This document shows, one piece after another, positions 10,985-21,893 of a stretch of DNA of 64,000 nt; within the stretch, counting starts at the first letter, position 1, and every line of letters starts with the position of its first letter. Location of the stretch: assembly GCA_039707655.1 (NCBI GenBank), contig CM077665.1, forward strand, positions 293,636,205 through 293,700,204, given 5' to 3'. The notes beneath the pieces are model-generated. The model had not been told where the DNA came from. It did no database searches and was given only the letters and a program-made list of their open reading frames with translations. This stretch comes from Elymus sibiricus (lineage: Eukaryota; Streptophyta; Magnoliopsida; Poales; Poaceae). A program made the position numbers and the translations under genes.

Positions 10985-11090
10985 TTAGCCCCCAAGTTAC
11001 CTTGGATGTATCCAGGGTAAGCTCTCTCTTTCACACTTAGTAGATTTGTGCGCCCTGCCTGGATCTCCTCAAAGTGACACGTCATAAGGC
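10985..11090 (-). other. polypurine tract and 3' trailer of a gypsy element
   Basis: On the minus strand the sequence CCAAGGTAACTTGGGGGCTAA ends exactly at the LTR start TGTTGGGG. The G-rich AACTTGGGGGCTAA is a good polypurine tract. The remaining bases look like the 3' untranslated end of a gypsy internal region. A second copy of CTTATGACGTGTC on the minus strand sits nearby (about 11084-11131). Confidence 0.55.
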
Positions 11091-11718
11091 TATAATGAAT
11101 CCGGCGTGTGATCTGGGACACGTCATAAGATTCGATGGAGAAGTGGGTTCCTGGCGACGGGAGGAGCAGCGAAGCGGGCAGACTGGGAATTGGAACGGGA
11201 GCAGGAGGGAGAGTCGATACAACGAATCGAGCATGCGGCGAGCGCCTTGCTCGGTGGTTACTTGACAAAGCGCTCTTCGCAGGCGCAAGAGGTGGAGGTG
11301 GGAGGGAAGAAGGCCAACCGGTGTCGAGCAGTGGTGGAGAGAGTGGTTTGGAAGCATGGGAGATTGAAGGATGGGCGCGGTCAGGGAGGCGGAGACCTAG
11401 CGGCGGTGTGACGTGGAAGGAGACGGCTTGGGCGCTGACTAGTGGGAGACGAGGCGGCTGCGTCACTAGATCGACGCAGAGAGCGACGCTCGCGTCAAAT
11501 AACAGCGCCCAGATCGATGTGGGGCGTGTGGGTAGTTGGATCAGGCCCACTCCTCCATGACCTGCGGTTGGTGAAGCACGGGAGAGCGGCGGCGCGAGAG
11601 AGCAGGGTGGACATGCGGTTGGGGAAGGCACCGCAGAGCAATGTGAGAACAACACGACGTCGCGTGGACGGGAGATTGGACCGAAGGAATGAGTTGTGCA
11701 TGCTAAAAAATACCTAAG
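11091..11718 (-). other. GC-rich leader or captured sequence downstream of a copia-like primer site
   Basis: A GC-rich stretch, open on the minus strand as a long Pro/Ser/Leu-rich frame (to about 10960) without recognisable domains. The composition resembles a host 5' exon more than a copia gag. It begins right after the primer site of the short LTR at 11731-11842 and ends against gypsy trailer sequence. I assign no function; the long frame may be a composition artefact. Confidence 0.35.
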
Positions 11719-11842
11719 GCTTTCATACCATGTTAGGAATGCAACTTGTATTACTAGTAGGCCAAAGCCTCCTTGTATACAAGGGGATGCCAAAAGGGAG
11801 GAATACAAAAGACCAAAGGTCATCATCAATATAACTCTAACA
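11719..11842 (-). mobile_element. copia- or TRIM-like 5' end: short LTR plus primer-binding site
   Basis: On the minus strand a 112-bp unit (11842 to 11731) starts TGTTAGAGTTATATTG and ends GCATTCCTAACA, with inverted TGTTAG/CTAACA ends. It is followed at once by TGGTATGAAAGCC, a variant of the initiator-Met primer site TGGTATCAGAGC. TGTTAG...CTAACA ends with short LTRs are usual for copia and TRIM elements. No second LTR copy was seen in the window, so the element is truncated, apparently by the gypsy-derived sequence to its left. Confidence 0.6.
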
Positions 11843-12199
11843 ATATCTTCTAGGACGTAGCTCCATTTTAAATAATCTATATATGTAAATTTCTTAGAAT
11901 GAAATGTAGAATCACATGGTGCGTTTGATTTTCTTGTTTAATAAATATAAAATATGTTTAGGCAGAATAGTACCAAATGTTAAATTTGCATATGGGGTCG
12001 TTTCGGAAATGCTAGATGTTGTTTTCGGCCTCATTTAAAATGCCTAGATAGATAGTTTGATTATGCTTCACCTCTTACCATGATAAATAACATTTAATGT
12101 TGTTGTGTACCTAAACAAGAGTAAACTAAATAATTCGAATGTGGAGTTTCGTCAATATGCAACTCGTTGCATATTGAGCTTCACTTAATATGTAGTATT
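11843..12199. other. AT-rich stretch without recognised features
   Basis: AT-rich non-coding sequence between the short copia-like LTR and the LTR-like region. A small near-palindrome occurs around ATGCAACTCGTTGCAT (about 12157). I see no gene. Confidence 0.4.
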
Positions 12200-14047
12200 T
12201 GTTTGTTGCACTCTTGTCGTGTCATGCATAATTAAATGGACTTGCATCATACTTGATTGTGCATCATGCCATGTATATCTTGTGGGGTTTACCGTGTCAT
12301 TTGTTTGTTTGCGGATTTGCTTCTCCTGGCTAGAATTCCGAAACCAATTCGGAGTGTGAGGATTCGTTCGACTACACTTGTTCAACTACTTCACGTATTA
12401 GTTCTTCTTCCAAGCGGGATCTCAGGCAAGATGTGCATTACCCTGGATACCAATACTATCATTTTTATGCTAGTTATCTCGATTCTATCACTATGTCTCG
12501 CTACCTATCACTTGTTTTTCAAGCCTCCAAAAATGCCCTGGTAAGCCTCTAACCTCCACCTTCCCAGCAAACCGTTGATTGTCTATGTTACCACTTGCTC
12601 AGCCCCTCTTATAGCATTGCTAGTTGCAGGTGCATGTTGTTCCATATGAAAACATGGATATCTTGCGATATCACATTATTCTTGCCATTTAATTAATGCA
12701 ACTATACACTTGGTAAAGGGTGGAAGGCTCGGCCTTTTCCCTGGTGTTCTTTTCCAATCTTGTCGCCCTAGTTCCGATTACTAGTGTTATGTTCCATATT
12801 GAGCGCTCCTAACATGCTTGGGATTGTTATGGGGACCCCCTAGATTTTCGTTTTGGGATAAAACTCTACCGGCAAGGCCCAACATTTGTACTATATTTTC
12901 CCAACATAATAATACTAATCACCATTATTAATGCATAGAGGGTCACCCCCTTATTGGTTTAATCCACATAATGCAGGGAGGGCTAGTGCTGATGGTGTTG
13001 GTCCTAAACAGAGTCATGTGCGGGGCCACGTCGGGGCAACTTGGGTATTTAATTTGGCCAATGTACGTTGCCCTTATCTGGTAGTGCCATGAGAACGAGA
13101 TACGTCGGCTCCTATAAGGATCTGGCCTACCGGGCGGCCTTGCTAGATTTGTTTTACATTTAACAGGCGTCTTGTGCATCGGGATTCTAAGGATACTACA
13201 GTTCATCCCGCGGTTTAGGTTTTCCACCGCAGCTTGTGGCTAGTTTATGATGGATGAGTTGGAGCGCCCCTATAGGGTTAAATCTTTCTGAAAACCGTGC
13301 TCGTGGTTACGTGGCAACTTGGAAATTTTATAATACCCGGTTATAGAAAATTTGAAATAAACCCAATTAAAATACACCAACCGTGTGTGTAACCGTGATT
13401 GTCTCTTTTCGAGGGAGTTTAGGAAGAGAGCACGGTGGGGTTATGTTTGCCTCGTAAGTAGGTGTTCAGGATCACTTCTTGATCAATACTAGTTCACGTC
13501 CGTCAAGCATATATCACTCTTCTTAATCTGTACTCATAAGTCAGCCAAATACAAAATGCTTAGTGCTTGCTGCAACCTCACCACTTAACCATACCTCACC
13601 CATTAAGCTTTGCTTGTCTTGATACCCTTGGTAATGAGATTGTTGAGTCCCTGTGGCTGACATATTCTTACAACAACAGATGCAGGTACAAGTAATGCGA
13701 TGATTTGACGTGAGAGCGATGATTGTCTATTTGGTGTTCTTCATCTTCATCAATCATAGGATGGGTTCCAGGTCAGCAGCCTATGATTAGCAGGGTGGAC
13801 GTCATCTTCTTTTTTGTTTGATTTCATCAGTAGTCGGATCGTGCTCTTCTATATGATGAATGTGATGTATCGATGTATTCAGATGTTTATGATGTAGCAT
13901 GTGGCGAGTGTAAGCCAACTCCATATAATCATCTCTCTGTACATGTATTGTGACTTTCCATTCTTGCGAAGGGACCCGAAATGTGCTTCTATCCTTATCG
14001 AGGCCCTCTAGCCATCACAACGATAGTACCACATTTTGGGCGTGACA
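12200..14047 (+). repeat. degraded gypsy solo LTR-like region
   Basis: Not coding in any frame of note. The order of blocks (AAGCGGGATCTCAGGCAAGATG near 12410, TTGGTAAAGGGTGGAAGG near 12712, ACCGTGATTGTCTC near 13395, GATCACTTCTTGATCA near 13470, CTGAGTCC-type text near 13645) is one I remember from long LTRs of Triticeae gypsy elements. The stretch ends GGGCGTGACA at 14047, consistent with an LTR terminus. No primer site follows, so it is a solo or truncated LTR. The left boundary is not resolved. A short ORF at 12257-12544 lies within it and is not considered a gene. Confidence 0.5.
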
Positions 14048-14653
14048 GAGGTGGGACTAAAGTTTTTCTTAGAGCCGGATCTTTGCCGAGAGCATCTCTC
14101 TGGCAAAGCATTGCCTCTATGACCGTGTCATTATTCGCCGCCAGATGAGCCACTTGGTAACACTTTGTCTTGCGACAACAGTTTGGCTCTTGGCAAATAG
14201 TGCCTTTGCCGAGTGTCACCAAGTTGCCGAGTGTCACGGACGTGAAGCTTCAAGAGACAACATTCATGCCTTTCCATGTTGCATGTGTTTATGTTGACTT
14301 CTGTGTTCCAAATGTTTTCACTGACTCGTTCACGTAGAGAGGCACAGATGTGAAGTACCGAGAGGCACGTTTCCCTATTGAGAAGGGTCACGTTCGTGCC
14401 TCTGTGTGTTCGAGATTCTTTAACTAACACTGTTCTGTGTTAAGCAAATCCACATTCATGCCTCTCCGTGTACTAAAATTTTAACTGTGATAGGCACGAG
14501 CTTGAAGCCATGGGTTGCACAGTTTTCCAAGCATCACAAGAACCGTTTTTTAGTAATATTTTTAGTGAGAGGGGCACGAACGTGTCACAGACGTGAAGCT
14601 TCAAGAGACAACATTCTTGCCTCTCCGTGTTGCATGTGTTTCTACTGACTTCT
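14048..14653. repeat. left block of the GAGGCACG-motif repeat region
   Basis: Begins GAGGTGGGACTAAAG. 14065-14400 is a diverged direct copy of 30711-31045, including TTAGAGCCGGATCTTTGCC, TTTGCCGAGTGTCA and GACGTGAAGCTTC. The rest matches the roughly 363-bp unit of the 29-30.7 kb array (AAAATTTTAACTGTGA at about 14475). The block is interrupted at 14654 by the Maximus-like element and resumes at 27688. Confidence 0.65.
14649..14653. repeat. target-site duplication, left copy (CTTCT)
   Basis: CTTCT directly before the left LTR of the Maximus-like element is repeated exactly at 27688-27692 directly after the right LTR. Five bp is the normal copia target duplication. Confidence 0.9.
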
Positions 14654-15587
14654 TGAAAGTGCTAGTTATCGACTAGAGGGGGGGGGTGAATAGGCGATTT
14701 TTATGAAAGGCTTCGAAATAGAAAATGTTTTCGAAATATGCGGAAGCGAAATAGGATCAGGTAGGGATCTATATCAAGGATCTAAGCAGCGCATGTGATA
14801 CAATGAAGACATACGAGCAAGTTTGGCATTATCATCATACACACTAAGATGAGTAGAAGACAAACTTAGATAGTATGAAGATAAACAACAGATATGAATG
14901 TCTTCTGGAAAGTCTTCAGTCACGAGTGTTCATGCATTGGCTTCACAATACAGTTCAGAATGTAAAGAGTAAGAGATAGAACCAGCAGCTTGATGAAGAC
15001 ACATGATTTGTTGGACCAGTTCCAGTTGCTGTGACAACTGTACGTCTGGTTAGGGAGGCTGAGATTGAACTCAGAAGATCTCGTCTTCACCTTATTCCCC
15101 TTGAGCCGAAGTCACTTAGACAGCGCCCAATCACTCTGGTAAGTCTTCAGGGGAGACTTCCGAAACCCATACAAACTTGGTCACCCGGCGATCCACAATG
15201 ACTCTTGGATTGCTCTAGACCCAAACGCCTAACCGTCTGGAAGATCACAGTCTTCAAGTGTAATAAGTCTTCAGTTCTCTCAGAACAGAATGACTTCGGT
15301 GATGCTCAAACACACTAGCTCTAGGTGTTTTGGTGTATCCTCGCAGGATGTGTCTCTCAATGTCTTCGAGGTGGGTTGCTCCAAAACGAGAACAGCCGTA
15401 TCTCTCTCTGAGCAGCCACCTTCTCATGGTGGAGGGGTGGGCTATTTATAGCCAGCGGGCAACCCAACCTGATATGACCGAAATGACCCTGGGTCAATGG
15501 CCAACCGACACGTGTCACAATGGTCGGATTTCAAACACACGCGGCAGCTTTACTTGGGCTACAAGTAAAGCTGACTCAACCAACTCT
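14654..15587 (-). repeat. 3' LTR of the Maximus-like element, truncated
   Basis: Colinear with 26373-27306 of the other LTR, from TGAAAGTGCTAGTTATCGAC to CAACTCTA. About 381 bp that should follow (equivalent to 27307-27687, the start of U3 on the minus strand) and the polypurine tract are missing. The CACTTTCA end and the target duplication beside it are intact, so the loss is internal to the element. Confidence 0.85.
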
Positions 15588-15607
15588 ACAAGTAAAGCTT
15601 TACTTCA
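15588..15607. other. junction filler between truncated LTR and extra gene
   Basis: CAAGTAAAGC here repeats the string ACAAGTAAAGC found 25-30 bp earlier in the LTR (15561-15571). A short templated repeat at a deletion junction is a usual mark of end-joining repair. Confidence 0.5.
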
Positions 15608-18600
15608 CTAAGGAATGTGAAGACCTTCAATATTAGCAGTGCCACTGGTGCCTTCGACAATAGGATTCTTGCTCTTGGATGGATACAAATCTGCTGGCAC
15701 AACTTCAATATCTGGAAGATAAACGCCATGGTTGCGAGCAGAAGGAAGAAACCTGGTGTTGGTTCTGTACTTGATGAAGCGCATGATCCAGGGAGCATAT
15801 GTCTTCGGCTCGAGGACATTGAAACCATTGGCAGCAAGGTTGCAAAGAAATAAGTCTTGAAGATTTAACCTGATGCCATATAGAATGTTGTAGAGCAATG
15901 TCTTCAGGGGCCCTTCAATCTTGCGGGATGAGTTGTGCCCTTTAATCGGCCAAATAGTGTGCCGAAGAATGTGATAAATAGTCCTGGGCAAGTACTGAAG
16001 ATCATCCACAAAGAATGAAGTGGGAAATTCTGCATCTCGAGCCAAAGGCTTCATCATTGTAAGCATCTCAGTCATGTTGGGTTCTCGCATTTGGAATAGG
16101 CTTCAAGTAGCAGCTGCATAGGCTTCAGAGCGAGGATCCAACTCTTCACCAGAGGCAGCAAGGGGTGTTGCAGGAAAGAATTCCACTGGGGAAGCAGTGA
16201 TATGTTCGTCCCTTATCATAAACTTCATCTGCCAAGCGTTCAAGTCACGACCGAAGCCTGAGATGTGGAGAGTTGCGTAGAACTGGAGGATGAGTTCCTC
16301 ATTCTAGTCTTCATGGTCAGTGCAGAAAGGCAGTAGACCCACATCTCGAAGACAATCCAGTGCTTGATCAACACAGGGAAGTCCTTTCACAGGTTCAAAA
16401 CTGAGATGTTTGTGGGGAAAGATCCTGTTTTGACCATAGAGCACACACATGTAGTACTGACGTTGTGGAGCACTCCAGAACCTGTCAGACTGTATTCTTG
16501 CATTCTTGTATGGATTTCGGTCAGAGTCAAAGAAGGTGTTGTTCAGCCTGAACCGTTCCAACTCGAAGACCAAGGGTCTTGCAGGGCCAGACTGGCGAAG
16601 ACTTGGAAGACGCGGCATGGGGTTCATGACATTGGGGCGTCGATCAAGGTGGAACTCATACTGTGGTCCCATCCATGGTGGTGCAACAAGGCGAGGCCAT
16701 CTTGTAGGGACCATCTCTCCTTCCCTATTGCGAGCCATCACAATGTTGTTTTCGTTGTCATCAATTGATGGTGTGGCTGGGACAGGAGGTCCATCTGGGG
16801 AGGGGGCATTGGCATCGCACATAGTGGCATCTGTAGCAATGTCTTCGGCTTCCGTGTTTTCTGTTGCTTGTTGGCTGGGAGGTACATCTTCAATCAGCAG
16901 CACTTCTTCAACTGGTGCAGTCGTTGAAACTCGTACTTCGTCTTCTGGAATAGGAGACATGAGAGCGCGAAGACCTCGACGAAGACGATTGAGAGGGGAA
17001 GTGCGGGTGGTGGTTTAAATCTTCTCTGGAGCAAATGGAGATTCTGGTGAGGCTGACACGGGTGGGAAGAAGGGCGGTGCTGGTGTACCGGGTTCAGCTT
17101 CAGGTACATCTGGCAGGAGGGGAGTCCCACTATCCACAAATTCACTTGTTGGCTGTGGGGAGGAAACCATGGGCATGTCCACCTGTGGAACATGTTCTGG
17201 CTCGACATTGTCTTCGGGACCAATGTCTTCATGGGCAGTGTCTTCAGCTGCTGCAGTGTCTTCAGCAGTTGGGATCTCTTCTGGTTTCTGAGTCTCTGTG
17301 GAAGCAGACTCATGCAGAACAACCCGTCTCTCCAAGTTTTCGGAGGCGGGAGGAGCCACTGAGATTGGCTTGATGAGCAGAGGCTCTTGTTGAGGAGCGG
17401 GAGTTGATGACGGAGCAGTAGGTGGTACTGGTGTTGGGTCTTGTGCTGGCTCGGAAGACTTTGATTTTCTTGTCTTCAACCTCTTCGGAAGTTGTGCTTC
17501 AGAGGCAGCTGCCTTGCGCTTCTTGGCTTCAGCTTCAGCTTTCTTGGTCTTCTTGCTATCAGCCGTAGAGGAAGATGGAGGTGCACGAGTGCCAGAGAAA
17601 CCAGGTGGAAACTCAATGCCACGGCGCACAACGGTGTGGAAGAAGGCACATCCGAAGACATCGAAGCTTGCCTGGAGCGTGCAATGACTTTAGGAGCAAG
17701 TGCAGGCTGGCCAAGTGCCTTTCTCTTTAGCATGTCATTGTGAGCTCGGACCATAATTGAAGTCTTTCGCTTGAGGCGGGCAAGGGCGCCCTTGACAGCT
17801 TCACATCGCTTCTCAAACACAGCCTTGAGATCTGTCATCATCAGCTGATATCCCTTGATCTGCTCGGCAGAGAGCCTGTGCACATTTTGCTTGAATATCT
17901 CTTTTCCATGACTGATCTTGGCCTTCATTTGCTTGGCCTTCTGAGCCACAGTCAGTTCCTCATTCACAAGTCCTTGGAACGTGATGCTCAGGCCAATTGG
18001 GAGCTGAAGTGCATCAATGCTGAGGGAGGGATCGGCGAACCATTCATCAATGAAGTGTTCAAAGATGACAGGGTCAAACAGAGGTAAGTCTTTGAGCCTT
18101 TTGGCTTCCTCTTCTTTCTGCTGGATGAGCCTAGCTAAGGCTTCATCGTCCAACTCATCGTCAGACAGTTCAATCATATTTATTGCGTCCATTAATGATA
18201 GAGTGGGCTTCGGACCTCTGGAGTCAACAACTTTCCTTTTCATTTGTTTATGAAGGCGATCTTCATCCTCAGGCTCTTCTGGATTATCAAAGGGAGAGCG
18301 TGAAGCTTGAGGTGATGGGACAGATGGCTTGGGAGGCTTTGAAGCCTTGGGCTTTGAAGCCAGTGACTTCTTCAGAGGCTTCGGCCTAGGAGCTGGTGGA
18401 TGCTCTTCATCATCATCATCATCAGAGACAGACTGTGTAGGATCTGGGCAGCCAAGTATACTTGATGGAAGACGATTGCTGGGCATTGGGGGCCTGAACA
18501 TGCACAGATAGAATCCCATGTTGATGGCTTCTGCCTTAGTCTTCGGATGAAGTTTTCTGTAAATAATGTCCGTCCATGGTGCCTTTTCAGCACACTTCTC

Positions 18601-18922
18601 AGCATACTCCTTGGTGACAAAGTGGTAGTTGAACCACTCCACACTCCAATATCTTCGAATCCATTGGATTCGAGTGCTGATGATAAGTTTCCTCCTCATC
18701 TGACTTGTATTGCTCATAAAGAGCTGGAGGAAGATCTTTAGCTGTATTCTTTTGTCTCTGCTTCCCTCCCTTCTTGACTGGTTTATCATCTGCCATTGGC
18801 TTCGACAAAGGCTTCACAGGAGTGCGCAGATAAGAACAAGAACCAGGCGATTCCAGATGTATCTGCAAGTAGTCTGTAAACGAATTCAGACTATGAGATC
18901 CAAGCGATTCTGCTGCGGACAT
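15608..18922 (-). pseudogene. extra gene downstream of pol (env-position ORF) of the Maximus-like element
   Basis: A minus-strand coding block in consecutive frames: 18922-18599, 18789-17476, 17629-17015, 16960-16304 and 16090-15608, about 1,090 codons in all. It starts at ATG 18922 directly after a probable 3' splice site. Features in order: a basic N-terminus; KYAEKCAEKAP-like helical text; an acidic DDDDDEEH run; Lys/Pro/Ser repeats (KPKASKPPKPS); a coiled coil (ARLIQQKEEEAKRLKDL); a helical ALARLKRKTSIMVRAHNDML region; a Pro/Glu-rich linker; and a folded C-terminal part with FFVDDLQYLPRTIYHIL and YGIRLNLQDLFLCNLAANGF. No signal peptide or clear membrane anchor is seen, so I do not call it an envelope protein. 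At least four frame breaks. Confidence 0.7.
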
Positions 18923-18926
18923 GTAC

Positions 18927-19252
18927 CTGTGAAAGAGTTAGAGACACGAGGGAAGAGGAGAGGTCATATGCATTCTCAGAAGATTTGGAAGATAGCACTG
19001 TGTTTAGAAGACATTGACTTTTCACCGAAGACATTCACTTTTATAGCTTATAAGGTGATTTCAGATTTGTACAAGTCCAAGGATTCGTAAAAGGGAGGAA
19101 ACAAACAAATTTACAGACCAAAAAGTGAAAGTATTGGGCAAAATAGAGATCAAGATCTAGATGCGGTTGAGTGGAAAGTGAAAAAATGACAACCGACTAT
19201 ATTCAGTAAAATTTTTAGATCAAACATGCGCTAAAAATAGCTTTTTATTTAC
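18927..19252 (-). other. probable 5'-UTR intron of the extra gene
   Basis: On the minus strand the donor is TTGCA|GTAAATAAA (19252) and the acceptor CTCTTTCACAG|GTACATG (18927). The 326-bp interior is AT/T-rich while the upstream leader is GC-rich. The coding ATG (18922-18920) comes four bases into the next exon. Inferred from sequence only. Confidence 0.55.
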
Positions 19253-19530
19253 TGCAAGGAAGAACGTGACGAACAGCTCGATGAGGCGGAGAAGCCAAGC
19301 GGTTCGATCTGCATCACCCTAACTCGGTGGAGGCAGCCAGCTATGGCGGCGGCGAGCGGAGGATGAACGCGACCGGCGTGAGTATGTCGTCGGAGAAGGC
19401 ATGGCAGCGAAGCACTTCGTCTCCGGCTGCGATGGAATCCAGCGACGGCGCTAGGGTTTTGAGCACGTGGGTGGCGAAGGAAGAGGAAAGTAATAATGGA
19501 AGGGGGGTAACTTGTATTTATAGGGGTTGG
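19253..19530 (-). promoter_or_regulatory. internal promoter and leader for the extra gene
   Basis: On the minus strand CCCCTATAAATAC (TATA box at 19522-19515) is followed by a C/T-rich leader, CACGTG (19469-19464), AAACCCTAG (telobox-like, 19459-19451) and a GC-rich untranslated leader that runs to the intron donor at 19252. This is the layout of an ordinary plant gene promoter and 5' UTR, placed between pol and the extra gene. The short ORFs overlapping it on either strand are not regarded as genes. Confidence 0.6.
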
Positions 19531-20203
19531 AAACATCCGAACCGGTTTGGACGGATATGCCCCTGACTCCTCGGTTTAAGTGGACACGTGGCATACATGC
19601 AATCCACCTGACAACTCACTACCATAAATGAAGCAGCGGCATGGGAGTTGTTGCTAATAATGCGGAGACAATTGAGATTTGAGAATTAAATATATGGTTG
19701 ATTTGTCTTCAACTGTCAAGGACACAGTGAAGACAGTCAACACGTGTCAATATAGAATGCATATGACTGGATTAGAACAGACTTGGACGAGGTAAGAACA
19801 GAAGAGAATGTCAGGTCCGATCACATTTGCCTAGGAAAAAGTTGACGACAAAGCTATAGGACAAATGTTGTATAGGACAAAGCTCTAATCCAAATGTAGA
19901 TCTGCAAATAGTTTTCAACTGAAACACATATAGAATTTGTTCCGAAGACATTCAACTCCCGAAGACATGTGAAGAAGATTGAGATAAAAACAATGTCTTC
20001 AAATTTTGGTTGGTGGCATTACCCACCGTATAAGAATGTTAGACTCAGACACGGCGCACAATTATCGTGGCGCTCTGAAGTCATACTCTTCGTTATTGTA
20101 TTCACACTCAGATTGTAAGTCTTCATGTATTGAATACATACGTTACATCGTGTGTTGTGCATCAAAGTCATTAATCTTGCATAAGCGTTTGGATGTATTC
20201 CCA
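19531..20203. other. spacer between pol and the internal promoter
   Basis: AT-rich, no coding signal. It contains several GTCTTC/GAAGAC words like the rest of the element. It may carry upstream elements of the internal promoter, but no specific site can be supported. Confidence 0.4.
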
Positions 20204-20735
20204 TTCAAACGACATTCGAGGATTCTAAGATATTTAGCTCACACCGCAACTTGCAAAACCTCTTCTCATCCAAAGGTTTCGTGAAGATATCTGCCAGTTG
20301 ATCTTCAGTGCCAGCATGCTTGATGTTGATGTCGCCTTTCATCACGTGATCTCGAAGAATATGATGTCATATCTGAATGTGCTTTGTCTTCGAATGTTGT
20401 ATGGGGTTGTGGGAGATCTTGATTGCACTCTCGTTGTCGCATTAGAGAGGTACACGCTTCAGGTTGATGCCATAGTCCTTGAGAGTCTGCTTCATCCATA
20501 GAAGCTGAGTGTAGCATGCGCCAGCAACAATGTATTCGGCTTCGGCAGTGGAGAGTGAAACACAGTTATGCTTCTTCGAAGACCAACATACAAGAGATCG
20601 TCCCAGAAAGTGACAAGTGCCTGATGTAGACTTGCGATCAACTCTGTCACCAACGAAGTCAGAATCTGAGTAGCCAATCAGCTCAAACTTCGAACCCTTT
20701 GGATACCATAATCCTAGCGTTGGGGTGTGAGCCAG
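20204..20735 (-). pseudogene. RNase H, Maximus-like element
   Basis: Continues the reverse transcriptase frame after a single TAG (ILK*LAHTP, at about 20736). Visible minus-strand text includes YSDSDFVGDRVDRKSTSG, CVSLSTAEAEYI, HIL.DHV and QLADIFTKPLDEKRF, all standard copia RNase H signatures. It ends at TGA 20206-20204 after LNILESSNVV. One further in-frame stop interrupts the part after the AEAEY signature. In life it would remove RNA from the RNA:DNA hybrid. Confidence 0.75.
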
Positions 20736-21869
20736 CTATTTAAGTATTCGCTTCATAGCAAGGTGATGCGACTCCTTTGGTGCCGCTTGAAATCGGGCGC
20801 ACATGCAAACACTAAGCATTATATCTGGCCTAGATGCACATAAGTACACCAAAGATCCAATCATGGAGCGATATACCTTCTGATTGAAATCTTTACCATT
20901 TTCGTCAGTGCAGATGTGACCATTTGTAGGCATAGGCATCTTGTAGCCTTTGGCTTCATTCGTGCCGAATTTCTTGAGGCAATCCTTGAGGTATTTCTCC
21001 TGAGATACGAAGATGCCATTGGGTTGTTGTCGAATTTGAAGCCCTAGGAAGAATTTAAGTTCTCCCATTATCGACATTTGATACTTCTCTTGCATCATAT
21101 AAGCAAACTCATCACTGTATTTGTTGTTAGTACAGACGAAGATAATGTCGTCCACATATATTTGGCATACAAACAGTTCATCATCATAGGATTTAGTGAA
21201 GAGAGTGGGATCGAGTGAACCAGGTTTGAAGCCTTTCTTCTTGAGGAATTCCTTGAGTGTGTCATACCAGGCTCTTGGTGCTTGCTTGAGGCCATAGAGT
21301 GCCTTGTTGAGCTTGAAGACTTTGTCAGGATGCTTTGGATCTTCAAACCCTGGTGTTTGAGCAACATATACTTCTTCCTCAATCTTACCATTGAGGAATG
21401 CACTTTTAACATCCATTTGATATAAGCATATGTCATGATGGTTAGCATAAGCAAGCAGTATACGAATGGCTTCGAGTGAAGCGACAGGTGCAGAGGTTTC
21501 ACCGAAGTCAATACCCTCGACCTGTGTGTAACCATGGGCCACAAGTCTGGCCTTGTTTCTGACGACTTGGCCAGACTCATCTTGCTTGTTGCGGAAGATC
21601 CACTTGGTACCGATGATGTTGTGTTTCCTTGGATCAGGACGCTTTACGAGCTCCCACACATTGTTCAGCTCGAACTGGTGAAGCTCTTCCTGCATGGCTT
21701 GAATCCATTCTGGTTCCTTGAAGGCTTCATCTACTTTGGTGGGCTCTGTGATGGATACAAAAGCAAAGTGCCCACAAAAGTTAGCCAATTGAGTAGCTCT
21801 TAAGCGAGTAAGTGGACCTGGTGCATTTATGCTGTCAAGCATTCTCTCAATTTGGACTTCATTTGACAC
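20736..21869 (-). pseudogene. reverse transcriptase, Maximus-like element
   Basis: A 377-codon open frame with the copia RT order: [77 protein letters not shown], catalytic [12 protein letters not shown] (YVDD), [19 protein letters not shown] and [17 protein letters not shown]. The residues needed for catalysis appear present. The reading is bounded by a TAA shared with integrase on one side and the TAG before RNase H on the other. Confidence 0.88.
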
Positions 21870-21893
21870 GCGCGGATGTGCAGGGCGAAGACT

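Noticed and set aside
10960..11829. A 289-codon open frame on the minus strand
   Set aside because: It crosses an LTR, a primer site, a GC-rich stretch and a polypurine tract, so it cannot be one protein. Composition explains the open frame.
12257..12544. A hydrophobic 95-codon plus-strand ORF that looks membrane-like
   Set aside because: It lies inside a degraded LTR-like region and has no start context or homologous domain.
15608..18922. Calling the extra copia gene an envelope glycoprotein
   Set aside because: No signal peptide, membrane segment or cleavage motif is visible. Only its position after pol matches env-bearing elements.
19249..19566. ORFs on both strands in the GC-rich stretch between pol and the extra gene
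   Set aside because: The region is better explained as promoter and untranslated leader; neither frame has a domain.
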